This document shows, one piece after another, positions 57,509 through 64,000 of a stretch of DNA of 64,000 bases. The translations under genes and the position numbers were made by a program. The stretch is from an archaeon. GTDB lineage: Archaea > Nanobdellota > Nanobdellia > Pacearchaeales > GW2011-AR1. The DNA is taken from the NCBI GenBank assembly GCA_018694115.1, contig JABHNB010000001.1, forward strand, positions 19,861 to 83,860, given 5' to 3'. How positions within the stretch are numbered: the stretch's first letter is position 1; each line of letters begins with the position of its first letter. The notes beneath the pieces are model-generated. The model was not told the DNA's origin. It ran no database searches and saw only the letters and a program-made list of their open reading frames with translations.

Positions 57509-58237
57509 ATGAAAGTGAAAAAGACGAATAAAAAATCAGAGAAGGCTGCGAAGATCATCGAAATTGACCTTAAGTACGGATATGACCCTGATGCCGAATG
57601 CAAGGTCTGGTTTGGACAAAAACACGGTAAGGAGAGCAAAGTGTGCTTCTCATTGGATAACATCTTCGATCTTTTCCAAGTTTACGAGGGAGATGAAAAG
57701 GAAGATGGAACCATACTTTTGAGGGCCAGCAAAACAAGGTTCGAGGGCGCAGTTCTCGTCCGATTTGCAGTTGAAGTCTGGAAGCCGTACCAAGAAGAAC
57801 CTGATGAGAATCCTCTGGAGGGAAGGAATTTCAGTGCATGCATCGCTGCCCCCGGAACAACCGATAGAATGCCCGACTCGGAGGGAGAGCAGACGTATTG
57901 GTTGGTTGAGGCCACTGGTTTTAAACCCGGCAACATGAAGTCTGGAGATTTGGACAGAATTCATCGGTGCTGGGTTTCTGTTGAAGGGAGAGCCAAAACG
58001 CCTTTCGAAGAAGCGATAGAGTCGTTTGTCAGTGCACCGTGGAATATTCGGCAGGTGCTCGGCGACATGGACAAATTAGGCGATAAGTTGTCAGCAGCGA
58101 TGGAGAGTGGTCGGCTTGAGGATCTTGATCCTTCAGAATTCATTAAGGAAGAAGGTCCCGTGGATAGAATACTCGCGACGGCGGAAGGTTTAGGGGAGTT
58201 TCTCAAGCTATGGAAAGAACGCCATGGCTTGAAGTAG
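57509..58237 (+). CDS. Soluble paralogue pair E, 2
   Basis: 242 aa. Matches 56746 in several blocks: KIIEIDLKYGYD, LLRASKTRFEGAVLVRFAVEVW, WLVEATGFKPGNMKSGDLDRIHRCWVSVE and the helical end (IKEEGPVDRILATAEGLGEFLKLWKERHG). An Asp/Glu-rich insertion follows the second strand block. Not recognised. Confidence 0.7.
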   Translation: MKVKKTNKKSEKAAKIIEIDLKYGYDPDAECKVWFGQKHGKESKVCFSLDNIFDLFQVYEGDEKEDGTILLRASKTRFEGAVLVRFAVEVWKPYQEEPDENPLEGRNFSACIAAPGTTDRMPDSEGEQTYWLVEATGFKPGNMKSGDLDRIHRCWVSVEGRAKTPFEEAIESFVSAPWNIRQVLGDMDKLGDKLSAAMESGRLEDLDPSEFIKEEGPVDRILATAEGLGEFLKLWKERHGLK

Positions 58238-58254
58238 CTGACGGATAAACAAAA

Positions 58255-58300
58255 GTGCCTGAAGTTTAGGCGCGCAGAGAGCGACGAAAGGAGAACAACG
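58255..58300 (+). pseudogene. Orphan leader without a gene
   Basis: GTGCCT (58255-58260), loop GAAGTTT, AGGCGC (58268-58273), then GCGACGAAAGGAGAAC. It is the same leader as before 57509, but no ATG follows at the proper distance and no frame longer than ~20 codons begins there. Between 58300 and 58440 only weak hairpins are seen. Likely the remains of a third pair E copy. Confidence 0.5.
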
Positions 58301-58468
58301 TTAAATCTTGGGACGTTTGATGTATGCGTACAGTCGTATTGTTAGTTGTTGTTGGAGGGATTGAGAGATAAGGATGTTGAGGAGTCTCTCAGTCACTGTG
58401 TACAACGACGCTGGGTGTTGTTGTTTACATGGATGACTAAACGAGCATGGATGCTCCTAATTTATCCT

Positions 58469-58483
58469 GCGCTGCTCAAGCGC
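58469..58483 (+). promoter_or_regulatory. Leader hairpin (GCGCT/AGCGC)
   Basis: GCGCT, loop GCTCA, AGCGC, then TGGAAGGAG before ATG 58500. A GAGCAT/ATGCTC hairpin lies just upstream. Confidence 0.55.
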
Positions 58484-58499
58484 TGGAAGGAGATTTGTA

Positions 58500-58763
58500 A
58501 TGCTCAAGATGAACAAGACAATCTGTTTCGTAATGGTAGCCGTATTCGCGATTTCGATGATGTTGGTTAGCGGCTGTGGTGGCAAGTTCGAGGAGCTCGA
58601 GTACAAGTACAGTTTTAAAATTGGAAAGGCTCAGGCTGCCACAAAGGATCTCGGTTGGAGAAAAACCAAGGATGGAAGTGAAGTAACTCTCACAGACCCC
58701 TACGGTGATAACTCCGAGAGAAGAAGAAAAAGCCGCGGATCCGGTCGTCCGGCCCGTGACTAA
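58500..58763 (+). CDS. Small lipoprotein
   Basis: 87 aa. MLKMNKTICFVMVAVFAISMM then LVSGCGG: a lipoprotein signal peptide with the lipid-modified Cys at about residue 26. The mature part is charged (SERRRKSRGSGRPARD). Anchored to a membrane on the outer face. Start at 58500 has GGAAGGAG 8 nt upstream; ATG 58509 is also possible. Confidence 0.65.
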   Translation: MLKMNKTICFVMVAVFAISMMLVSGCGGKFEELEYKYSFKIGKAQAATKDLGWRKTKDGSEVTLTDPYGDNSERRRKSRGSGRPARD

Positions 58764-58792
58764 TTCGCGGTATTTAACGAAAGGAAACTATC

Positions 58793-59275
58793 ATGAATAG
58801 TTACAAGGCTAGCCATATAATCGGTTTCGTTGTTGTCGTTACGCTTGGCATCGCGCTTGATCACGACAGCTATCACGCTTTACTCGCCGTTGGTTCTGGC
58901 ATGTTGGCCTACTTTATGACCATGTGTCTGATTCGCCACGGAAAGGGGAAGCAGATCCTGTTCTTCGCGTTCATGACTATCGCGTTCGCGCAGACTTCTG
59001 TGACCGTCAAACGGGCGATTATGGAAGAGGGCTTCAAGAAGACTCTTGCAGATAATCCTCTTGGAGTGATTGTTGGTGATGTGGTCTATGGCGTCCAACA
59101 TGTCGTTATGGTCATCGGCGATGCATGGAATGGTGTCTATGAAGCCATTCAGTTGAGCGACTATACGACTATCGAGCAGATGAATTACCGGTTCTTTACG
59201 GTTTTCGTTATGCTCCTGTTACTTGTTCCTCGGATCGGCTTTAAGAAAGACCCTGGGCAGCAAGAGTATGCCTAA
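58793..59275 (+). CDS. Four-span membrane protein
   Basis: 160 aa. Hydrophobic segments ~6-24, ~27-45, ~52-70 and ~137-153, with a polar stretch in between (EEGFKKTLADNPLGVIVGDVVYG). Ribosome site CGAAAGGAAAC. Followed by a strong hairpin, so probably the last gene of a unit. Not recognised. Confidence 0.65.
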   Translation: MNSYKASHIIGFVVVVTLGIALDHDSYHALLAVGSGMLAYFMTMCLIRHGKGKQILFFAFMTIAFAQTSVTVKRAIMEEGFKKTLADNPLGVIVGDVVYGVQHVVMVIGDAWNGVYEAIQLSDYTTIEQMNYRFFTVFVMLLLLVPRIGFKKDPGQQEYA

Positions 59276-59299
59276 TGAGTCCGTAATGTTTTGTGGGTT

Positions 59300-59333
59300 C
59301 TGCCCAGATGCTCGATTTGATAGATCTGGGCAG
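59300..59333 (+). terminator. Terminator-like hairpin
   Basis: CTGCCCAGAT (59300-59309) pairs perfectly with ATCTGGGCAG (59324-59333), extended by GGTTC/GGACC, followed by TTTCATTA. About 25 nt after the stop of the four-span protein. Confidence 0.75.
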
Positions 59334-59436
59334 GACCTTTCATTAACAGTGTATTCCCAAAGTTGGGAGAGGTGAATTTATTCTGAGCTTATTTGTGAAA
59401 AGGACTATTCCGTAACTCGTATGTGAGGTAAAGAAA

Positions 59437-59619
59437 ATGGTTGCAATGACAACAAAAGGACGGCCCGGCGGGGAAGAACACCTTATTGGTGAGAGAATCC
59501 TGCAAGGCCCCCCTCCGGCGGTCGATCACTCAGATCTCGAAGTCTTCGAAGACGAAGAAGATGACCTGACCCCTGGTGATGACTATCAGGCCGAAGTCGA
59601 CAAGTTCGGGTGGAAATAA
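59437..59619 (+). CDS. 60-aa acidic protein
   Basis: Basic-Gly start (VAMTTKGRPGGEEHLIGERI), then an acidic stretch (DLEVFEDEEDDLTPGDDY). Probably disordered. TCCCAA-AG-TTGGGA (59354-59367) lies upstream, and the ribosome site is weak (GTAAAGAAA). About 150 nt without a gene follow, in which I see only a GACGTACAAAA direct repeat (59738-59762). Confidence 0.45.
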   Translation: MVAMTTKGRPGGEEHLIGERILQGPPPAVDHSDLEVFEDEEDDLTPGDDYQAEVDKFGWK

Positions 59620-59772
59620 AACCTCTAGCGAGAAAGGAGACGCTGAGGAAGACGTGGCAGTAAGATGTGGACGAAAGGTTTGTGAGGGACTTGAAGGATT
59701 GGTTTTGGCTTGTTGCCGAAGCCTGAGATGTAATCGGGACGTACAAAACAAGACGTACAAAAGGAAAGACTC

Positions 59773-60747
59773 ATGAAGACAATCGCAACTATCGTATTGG
59801 CAGCCGTGATTTTCTGCGGTTTCGGGATGATTAACAACGTAGCGGACGGCGGTGTGATTATGGTGACCGAGACCTTTACGCCGACTGTCGAGATCGTCAC
59901 GCCGACGATCGAAGAACCGACATCTACTGGTGGCGGAAGCGGTGGTTCCGGCGGCGGCATTACACTGCCCGAACTCCCGGATCGGCAGACAAACATTGGG
60001 TACAACAGCGACGGCCTTGACATCAACGTCAATACCGAGGTTGAGGAAGCGTGGGAACATCTCACCAAGTGGACGGATATGGCCGGCAATGAGTATTCGG
60101 ATATGCATATCCACCCTCAACAGGTGCGCGGAGATGCAAACCTCTACCTCAACCAGGACCGTTTCACCTATCTCGGCGAAAAGATGTATGTCTATCCGTA
60201 TAGCACGGAACTCCGCATCTACCGGAATGACGACAAATACTGGAATGACGAAGAAGAAGGTATTCGATTCCAGATCTCCGGCGAGATGCAGTTCCTGTTC
60301 ACTAGCGACGCCGATGAAATCGCCAACTGGCCGACGCCCCCCGGATCGAATTATTACTACAACATGGGCGGCATCAACCTCAGCGCCAGCATCGAGATGC
60401 ACCACCAGTATGATTATGTGCAAATCGACCAGGACAGCGATGAGTGGACAAGGATCCTCACAGACGACATCCGTGCCAGCATGGACTTCCGGCTCGAAGA
60501 TGGCAAGATCGATTACGCGGGCCTTGGCATCGGCGATCTCTATTGGTGGGGCGATGACGTCCTCGGCATGAGGGTGGACATCGATTTCTCCGCCTTTTAC
60601 ACCGGTTCAGATGTCGAAGCGTTCAAGGCCGCGGTGCCCATGGAATCTCAGCACGCGCCCGAGCCCGCCACGATGATCCTGCTGGCTTCCGGCGGTCTGG
60701 TCATGCTGAAGCGCCGACTCCGATCCCGACGTTTGCAAAAGTCGTAA
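59773..60747 (+). CDS. PEP-CTERM exosortase-sorted secreted protein
   Basis: 324 aa. Signal peptide (KTIATIVLAAVIFCGFGMI), a Gly/Ser linker (GGGSGGSGGGITLPE), a beta-rich mature part with many Asp/Tyr, and a C-terminal sorting signal: PEPATMILLASGGLVML followed by a basic tail KRRLRSRR. Exosortases in planctomycetes and other bacteria cut such tails at the cell surface. The first clear marker of a bacterial origin for this half. The exosortase gene is not in the window. Confidence 0.9.
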   Translation: MKTIATIVLAAVIFCGFGMINNVADGGVIMVTETFTPTVEIVTPTIEEPTSTGGGSGGSGGGITLPELPDRQTNIGYNSDGLDINVNTEVEEAWEHLTKWTDMAGNEYSDMHIHPQQVRGDANLYLNQDRFTYLGEKMYVYPYSTELRIYRNDDKYWNDEEEGIRFQISGEMQFLFTSDADEIANWPTPPGSNYYYNMGGINLSASIEMHHQYDYVQIDQDSDEWTRILTDDIRASMDFRLEDGKIDYAGLGIGDLYWWGDDVLGMRVDIDFSAFYTGSDVEAFKAAVPMESQHAPEPATMILLASGGLVMLKRRLRSRRLQKS

Positions 60748-60807
60748 GGCGATGAAGGGACTCGGTCGCCCAGGGCTGTTGGTAGCGGATAACATTTCGT
60801 AATAATG

Positions 60808-60870
60808 GTGGCGGGTTTGTTGGCTTGCATTGTGCTTTAATGTGTGGTGTGAGCCAGCCCGCCGCCTTTT
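60808..60870 (+). terminator. Probable Rho-independent terminator
   Basis: GGCGGG...GGCT pairs with AGCC...CCCGCC around 60810-60863, followed by TTTT. Ends the PEP-CTERM gene transcript. Confidence 0.65.
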
Positions 60871-60901
60871 GTTAACAAGACGTTGAAGAAAGGTAAAAAT
60901 C

Positions 60902-61387
60902 ATGATCCATTCATTGTTCCTTATCCCCATAATTTCCCTGTTTTGGGCCTACTTTGCTAACCGGCAGAAAAAAGATTACACTCCCGGACTGGTTGCAGTG
61001 GGAGTCATCGGCCTGATCGCCCTTCTGATTCCGACTATCGCGGCTACATTCAGGGTCTATAACGCCCAGGTGAATATGCGGACGATTCAGCGAAACATCG
61101 TGGCGAAACAGGCCGAATACAAGAAAGTGGAGAACTGCGCCGATGCCAGCATAGCGAAGTATCCACTGGAGAAGGGATTGTTTGGGAGTCTCTCGCGGAC
61201 ATTGCTCCTCAAGATGCCTGAGATAAGGGGAGACTCTCTCCTTGTAGCAAAGCTGAAACAGATGGCAGAACTCGAAGACGAGATCTACAAGCTTAATGTG
61301 GAGCTGAATGAGAACAAAGGCTGTCTCGACTGGCACTCCGCCTGGTTCAGCATGTCGCTGATCTCGCCGTATCCCGAAAAGGACTAG
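60902..61387 (+). CDS. Two-span membrane protein with helical domain (pair D, 1)
   Basis: 161 aa. Helices ~2-20 and ~33-52, then VNMRTIQRNIVAKQAEYKKVE, KYPLEKGLFGSLSRTLLLKMPEI and a coiled-coil-like end with WHSAWFSMSLISPYP. The next gene has the same length and order. Possibly an inner-membrane subunit with a helical domain. Not recognised. Confidence 0.7.
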   Translation: MIHSLFLIPIISLFWAYFANRQKKDYTPGLVAVGVIGLIALLIPTIAATFRVYNAQVNMRTIQRNIVAKQAEYKKVENCADASIAKYPLEKGLFGSLSRTLLLKMPEIRGDSLLVAKLKQMAELEDEIYKLNVELNENKGCLDWHSAWFSMSLISPYPEKD

Positions 61388-61423
61388 TTCCTGCGAGGTT
61401 GTTGCAGTAAATGATGAAATATT

Positions 61424-61442
61424 CTCGGCTAGTGTAGCTGAG
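61424..61442 (+). promoter_or_regulatory. Leader hairpin (CTCGGCTA/TAGCTGAG)
   Basis: CTCGGCTA, loop GTG, TAGCTGAG, 8 bp, ~35 nt before ATG 61476. Embedded in a repeated stretch (GCAGTAAATGATGAAATATT) also found at 61981. Confidence 0.7.
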
Positions 61443-61475
61443 ACTTTAAAAAAACAAGACAGAAAGGAAAAAACC

Positions 61476-61961
61476 ATGATTTGGTTATTGATTCCAGCAT
61501 TCCTGTTCGTTATGGCGATCATTGCGGGCATAAGCACAAGAGACGCAAACTATTTCTGGGGATGGACAACTGCGGCAATTATTGTTTCGGTAATCCTCCT
61601 GATCCCCACCGGGGTTTGTACCTACCATGTTCTGGATCACCGTGTTAATATCCAAAGGATTCAGGACGATATCGTGGCGAAGCGGGCCGAGTACGAAGAT
61701 GTCAAGGCAGATATCGAAGCCTGCATCAAGAGCTATCCGCTGGAGAAGGGGTGGTTTGAGAATCTTTCGCGAACGTTCCTGCTTCGACTGCCCGAAGTGA
61801 AAAGCGATGTTCTCCTGGCGAAGAAAATCAGTCACCTTGCAAAACTTCGTAACGACGTCTTCCAGTTGACTCAGAACCTGAACGCTACAAAAGCTAAACT
61901 CAGGTGGCATGAATCCCGCTGGTTCAGCATGACGTTGGCCGATCCGTGCCTGAAGAAGTGA
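61476..61961 (+). CDS. Two-span membrane protein with helical domain (pair D, 2)
   Basis: 161 aa, tandem paralogue of 60902: VNIQRIQDDIVAKRAEYEDVK, SYPLEKGWFENLSRTFLLRLPEV and WHESRWFSMTLADPC match its blocks one for one. Ribosome site GACAGAAAGGA. Confidence 0.7.
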   Translation: MIWLLIPAFLFVMAIIAGISTRDANYFWGWTTAAIIVSVILLIPTGVCTYHVLDHRVNIQRIQDDIVAKRAEYEDVKADIEACIKSYPLEKGWFENLSRTFLLRLPEVKSDVLLAKKISHLAKLRNDVFQLTQNLNATKAKLRWHESRWFSMTLADPCLKK

Positions 61962-62001
61962 TTGCGGTTGGCAGGTTTTTTGCAGTAAATGATGAAATAT
62001 T

Positions 62002-62020
62002 CTCGGCTAGTGTAGCTGGG
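62002..62020 (+). promoter_or_regulatory. Leader hairpin (CTCGGCTA/TAGCTGGG)
   Basis: CTCGGCTA, loop GTG, TAGCTGGG: one T-A pair becomes T-G. Before ATG 62057. Confidence 0.65.
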
Positions 62021-62056
62021 ATTTTGCGAACAAGACGTTGAATAAAGGTAAAGATT

Positions 62057-62908
62057 ATGAGTTTTATAACTGTTGACGAAAACTCCCGAATCGGGAAACT
62101 TCTCGCGGAGTTGATGGGCAAATTCGAAAACGTTCCCACCGAGGATCTTCCGGAAAGCATCCAGGTAGCGGTGGGGGAAGCGCGTAAGCAGATTGGCGAG
62201 CTTGAAAGTGAGAAGGCGGAGACACTCTCCCCCCTGACAGACAATCTCGAGGCAGTCCAAAGGAATATCCAAACCGCTCTCGAGCTCTCCGAAATTCAGG
62301 ATGCGGTTCGGACCTATGAGAACCTCGATTTTCTTATCCAGAATGGCGGCTCACCCGATTCCTTGTCGGAGGACGTTCACGGCAGGGTAAGTTCCATTGT
62401 GGCTCTCGTCGGAGATCACATGGATCAGGTTTCCCTGCGCCGGAATCAGATCTCCGAAGCTGGAGAGCAGTACGATACAGCGATCCGGGCACTCAAAACG
62501 CAGGTGAATATGTTCATCGCCGGCGCGATAGCCAAGTCCTATGTCCAGGACATCGGACCGTATCTTGGAAAGGTCAATGGCCTCAAGGACATCGTCATCG
62601 ACATTCTCGCAGACAATCGCGAGTCCATCGGCGGTCTGCTTGGCGTGTTCCACGAACTGGCCCTCGAAGTGAAGGAAGGTACGCAGGACGCGCGAATGGA
62701 GCTCGTCAAGCTGAGAGTTACGGAACAGCGCAGGAAACTGGATTCGATGTTGAAAGCCGGGCTCCCCGAAAGGGTCGCTATTGCTGTCCTCCTGAAAGAG
62801 TCCAAAGGACTTTCGACCTCTGAAGCCCGGGGTCGTTCCCTCGCCATCCAGATTCTTTCAGCAAATCTGAGTAAGCTGATTGACTCAATCACGTCATCAC
62901 TCTCCTAG
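62057..62908 (+). CDS. Helical protein (pair F, 1)
   Basis: 283 aa, no membrane span. Long helices throughout (AVGEARKQIGELESEKAETLSPL, SLRRNQISEAGEQYDTAIRALKT). The segment LADNRESIGGLLGVFHELAL then EVKEGTQDARM (~185-215) is almost unchanged in the next gene. Not recognised; might form a coiled-coil scaffold. Confidence 0.7.
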   Translation: MSFITVDENSRIGKLLAELMGKFENVPTEDLPESIQVAVGEARKQIGELESEKAETLSPLTDNLEAVQRNIQTALELSEIQDAVRTYENLDFLIQNGGSPDSLSEDVHGRVSSIVALVGDHMDQVSLRRNQISEAGEQYDTAIRALKTQVNMFIAGAIAKSYVQDIGPYLGKVNGLKDIVIDILADNRESIGGLLGVFHELALEVKEGTQDARMELVKLRVTEQRRKLDSMLKAGLPERVAIAVLLKESKGLSTSEARGRSLAIQILSANLSKLIDSITSSLS

Positions 62909-62959
62909 TGGTGCCGCCGAACCAAGATTGTATCTTATTGCTGTATCGTAAAACCTATT

Positions 62960-62978
62960 CTCAACTAGTGTGGTTGAG
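62960..62978 (+). promoter_or_regulatory. Leader hairpin (CTCAACTA/TGGTTGAG)
   Basis: CTCAACTA, loop GTG, TGGTTGAG: compared with 61424-61442, both strands of the stem changed together. Before ATG 63015. Confidence 0.65.
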
Positions 62979-63014
62979 ATTTAGCAAACAAGACTTTGAT
63001 CAGAGGAAATGATT

Positions 63015-63821
63015 ATGACAAGCATTATGAATATTATTGGAAGTGGAAGAGCTCAGGCAGGAGCAATGCTTCAGGGCCTGATGAGTCAACTCAGCAGCGG
63101 ATCCGGAATGGAAGATCTTCCGCCCGAAGCCCTGCAGAAAATCGCGGAAATGTCGCAGCAGGCAGAGACGCTCTCCGAACAGAAGGCCGAAGCGTTGAAG
63201 GCCCTGGAAGACGGAAAGGCCGCGGACCTTCGGAAAGAAGTTAATGACGCCATCGAAGCGGAATTCCCCGGAAAGATGGAAGAAATCAAGGCCACCGCGT
63301 TTCAGGGACTGCTCAGCGAAATACCTCCCGAAACTGCGGCCATGATGGATCGCATCGAAAAGATCCAGGAAGGTTTCAAGGATCGCATCGAGGCTATCGA
63401 GACCGAGCACGCCGCTCTCGAGAAGAAGTACGACGATCAGATCGAAGCACTCCAGGACTCAATCGGAATGATCGTTGCCGGCGAGATGGGGAAAGTCCTG
63501 TTCAAGGCAACCGCCGGACCGTACCTCGAAAAGGCCATCGGCGTTAAGAGCATCGCCCTAGGCTTCCTCGCGGACAATCGCGAGTCCATCGGCGGACTGC
63601 TCGGCGTGTTCCACGAACTGGCCCTCGAAGTGAAGGAAGGTACGCAGGACGCGCGGATGAAGCTCGTTGATCTGAAATCCAGGGAGCAGAGAATCGAACT
63701 GACCGCCCTGGAAGAAGCATTCGGCTCGGAGCTCGCAGAGGTGATTTTCCTGAGCAAAATGAATGCGATTCAGGTCACCGACCCCGCCAGCCTTCCCGGC
63801 GCTATGGCTCCCCGGAGCTAA
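63015..63821 (+). CDS. Helical protein (pair F, 2)
   Basis: 268 aa from ATG 63015; ATG 63009 is too close to AGAGGAAA. A helical, Ala/Glu-rich protein with ALKALEDGKAADLRKEVNDAI in the middle. The region LADNRESIGG...GTQDARM (positions ~187-217) is shared with the previous gene almost base for base, whereas the rest is only weakly similar. Not recognised. Confidence 0.7.
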   Translation: MTSIMNIIGSGRAQAGAMLQGLMSQLSSGSGMEDLPPEALQKIAEMSQQAETLSEQKAEALKALEDGKAADLRKEVNDAIEAEFPGKMEEIKATAFQGLLSEIPPETAAMMDRIEKIQEGFKDRIEAIETEHAALEKKYDDQIEALQDSIGMIVAGEMGKVLFKATAGPYLEKAIGVKSIALGFLADNRESIGGLLGVFHELALEVKEGTQDARMKLVDLKSREQRIELTALEEAFGSELAEVIFLSKMNAIQVTDPASLPGAMAPRS

Positions 63822-63962
63822 ACAACCGCGAGGTAGTCTTAGAAGAATGACGTAAACTAGTTCCGGGCTCTGCTTGTGGTTGTTTTGAGCATCCCGGGGC
63901 TGGTTGTTTGTTGGGTATGGTTCTATTCATTGGTTGTTAACTCTAGTTGAAAGGAGCACTTT

Positions 63963-64000
63963 ATGTGCCCATCGCAAGACGAGTCGAACATACAGGATGA
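63963..64000 (+). CDS. Start of a gene cut by the window edge
   Basis: ATG 63963, 6 nt after AAAGGAG; MCPSQDESNIQD is all that is seen. A structured stretch (CCGGG...CCCGG, 63871-63897) lies upstream as before other genes of the array. Confidence 0.4.
   Translation, partial: MCPSQDESNIQD

Noticed and set aside
58346..58570. 74-codon frame before the lipoprotein gene
   Set aside because: No ATG start; it overlaps the lipoprotein gene in another frame and contains its leader hairpin.
59530..60423. Minus-strand 297-codon frame opposite the PEP-CTERM gene
   Set aside because: Composition is that of an antisense shadow. The + strand frame has a signal peptide, sorting signal, ribosome site and terminator.
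59930..60571. Second + strand frame (213 codons) inside the PEP-CTERM gene
   Set aside because: Ser/Arg/Thr-rich text typical of an off-frame reading; no ribosome site.
38952..64000. Integron cassette array (many small same-strand genes separated by hairpins)
   Set aside because: Hairpins are short, lie directly before ribosome sites and vary in sequence. I see no 57-141-bp attC elements with RYYYAAC/GTTRRRY core sites and no integrase. Neighbouring genes are tandem paralogues, which points to duplication.
38952..64000. Prophage or virus genome
   Set aside because: No terminase, capsid, portal, tail or lysis gene was recognised, and a PEP-CTERM protein, a lipoprotein and many signal-peptide proteins fit a cellular genome better.

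Overview
The window is made of two very different halves that meet at about 38.5-38.95 kb. Positions 1 to about 38,490 are AT-rich and archaeal. They carry ribosomal proteins eL33 and uL16 of the archaeal/eukaryotic type, a TrmB-family regulator, a G10-type tRNA methyltransferase, a circularly permuted GTPase, TATA boxes about 25 nt before leaderless starts, and surface proteins with a C-terminal ITGNAI-type segment before the membrane helix. That style is common in DPANN archaea (Pacearchaeota/Woesearchaeota-like). From about 38,900 to the end the DNA is much less AT-rich. Every gene is on the + strand and is preceded by an AAAGGA-type ribosome binding site. The region holds a PEP-CTERM exosortase substrate, a CxxC zinc ribbon of the type common in planctomycetes, and secreted proteins with TQPA-like segments after the signal peptide. 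That points to a bacterium, most likely Planctomycetota (Phycisphaerae-like). An assembly chimera is the simplest explanation of the junction; a real transfer cannot be excluded from sequence alone.

Archaeal half, left to right: a restriction/defence block on the minus strand (PLD-DEAH helicase, unknown gene, AspBHI-N/Mrr-like endonuclease, C5-cytosine methyltransferase); a DUF2779 nuclease-like protein and a set of small HNH, zinc-finger, HExxH and coiled-coil genes (4.3-8.0 kb); mixed single genes (kinase-like, TPR-like, GH26-like, nucleotidyltransferase, GNAT, HD, secreted M64-type peptidase); a candidate small RNA at 17.13-17.21 kb; a GTPase; a Fic gene bracketed by two copies of an inverted repeat; a DUF4258/DUF2283 toxin-antitoxin-like pair; TrmB; a NadE / thioredoxin-reductase-like / unknown operon; a MutS-like ATPase and DEAD-box helicase; tRNA-Val(UAC); a large nucleotidyltransferase protein; eL33-uL16-Trm11-like; and a seven-gene operon around a HerA/VirB4-like ATPase (34.7-38.5 kb).

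Bacterial half: about 36 closely packed genes, almost all unrecognised. Many are small membrane proteins and many are arranged as tandem paralogues: two 4-TM proteins, three proteins with a GspF-like N-terminus, five proteins of one modular signal-peptide/TM/cytosolic family, and pairs of 95-aa, about 240-aa, 161-aa and about 270-280-aa proteins. A tRNA-Val(UAC) lies among them. Its most striking feature is a short RNA hairpin directly before the ribosome binding site of nearly every gene. Stem sequences differ between groups of neighbours while the pairing is kept, including compensatory changes. Larger hairpins that look like terminators divide the array into several transcription units. I could not assign a function to this array; the leader hairpins are the most promising undescribed feature in the window.
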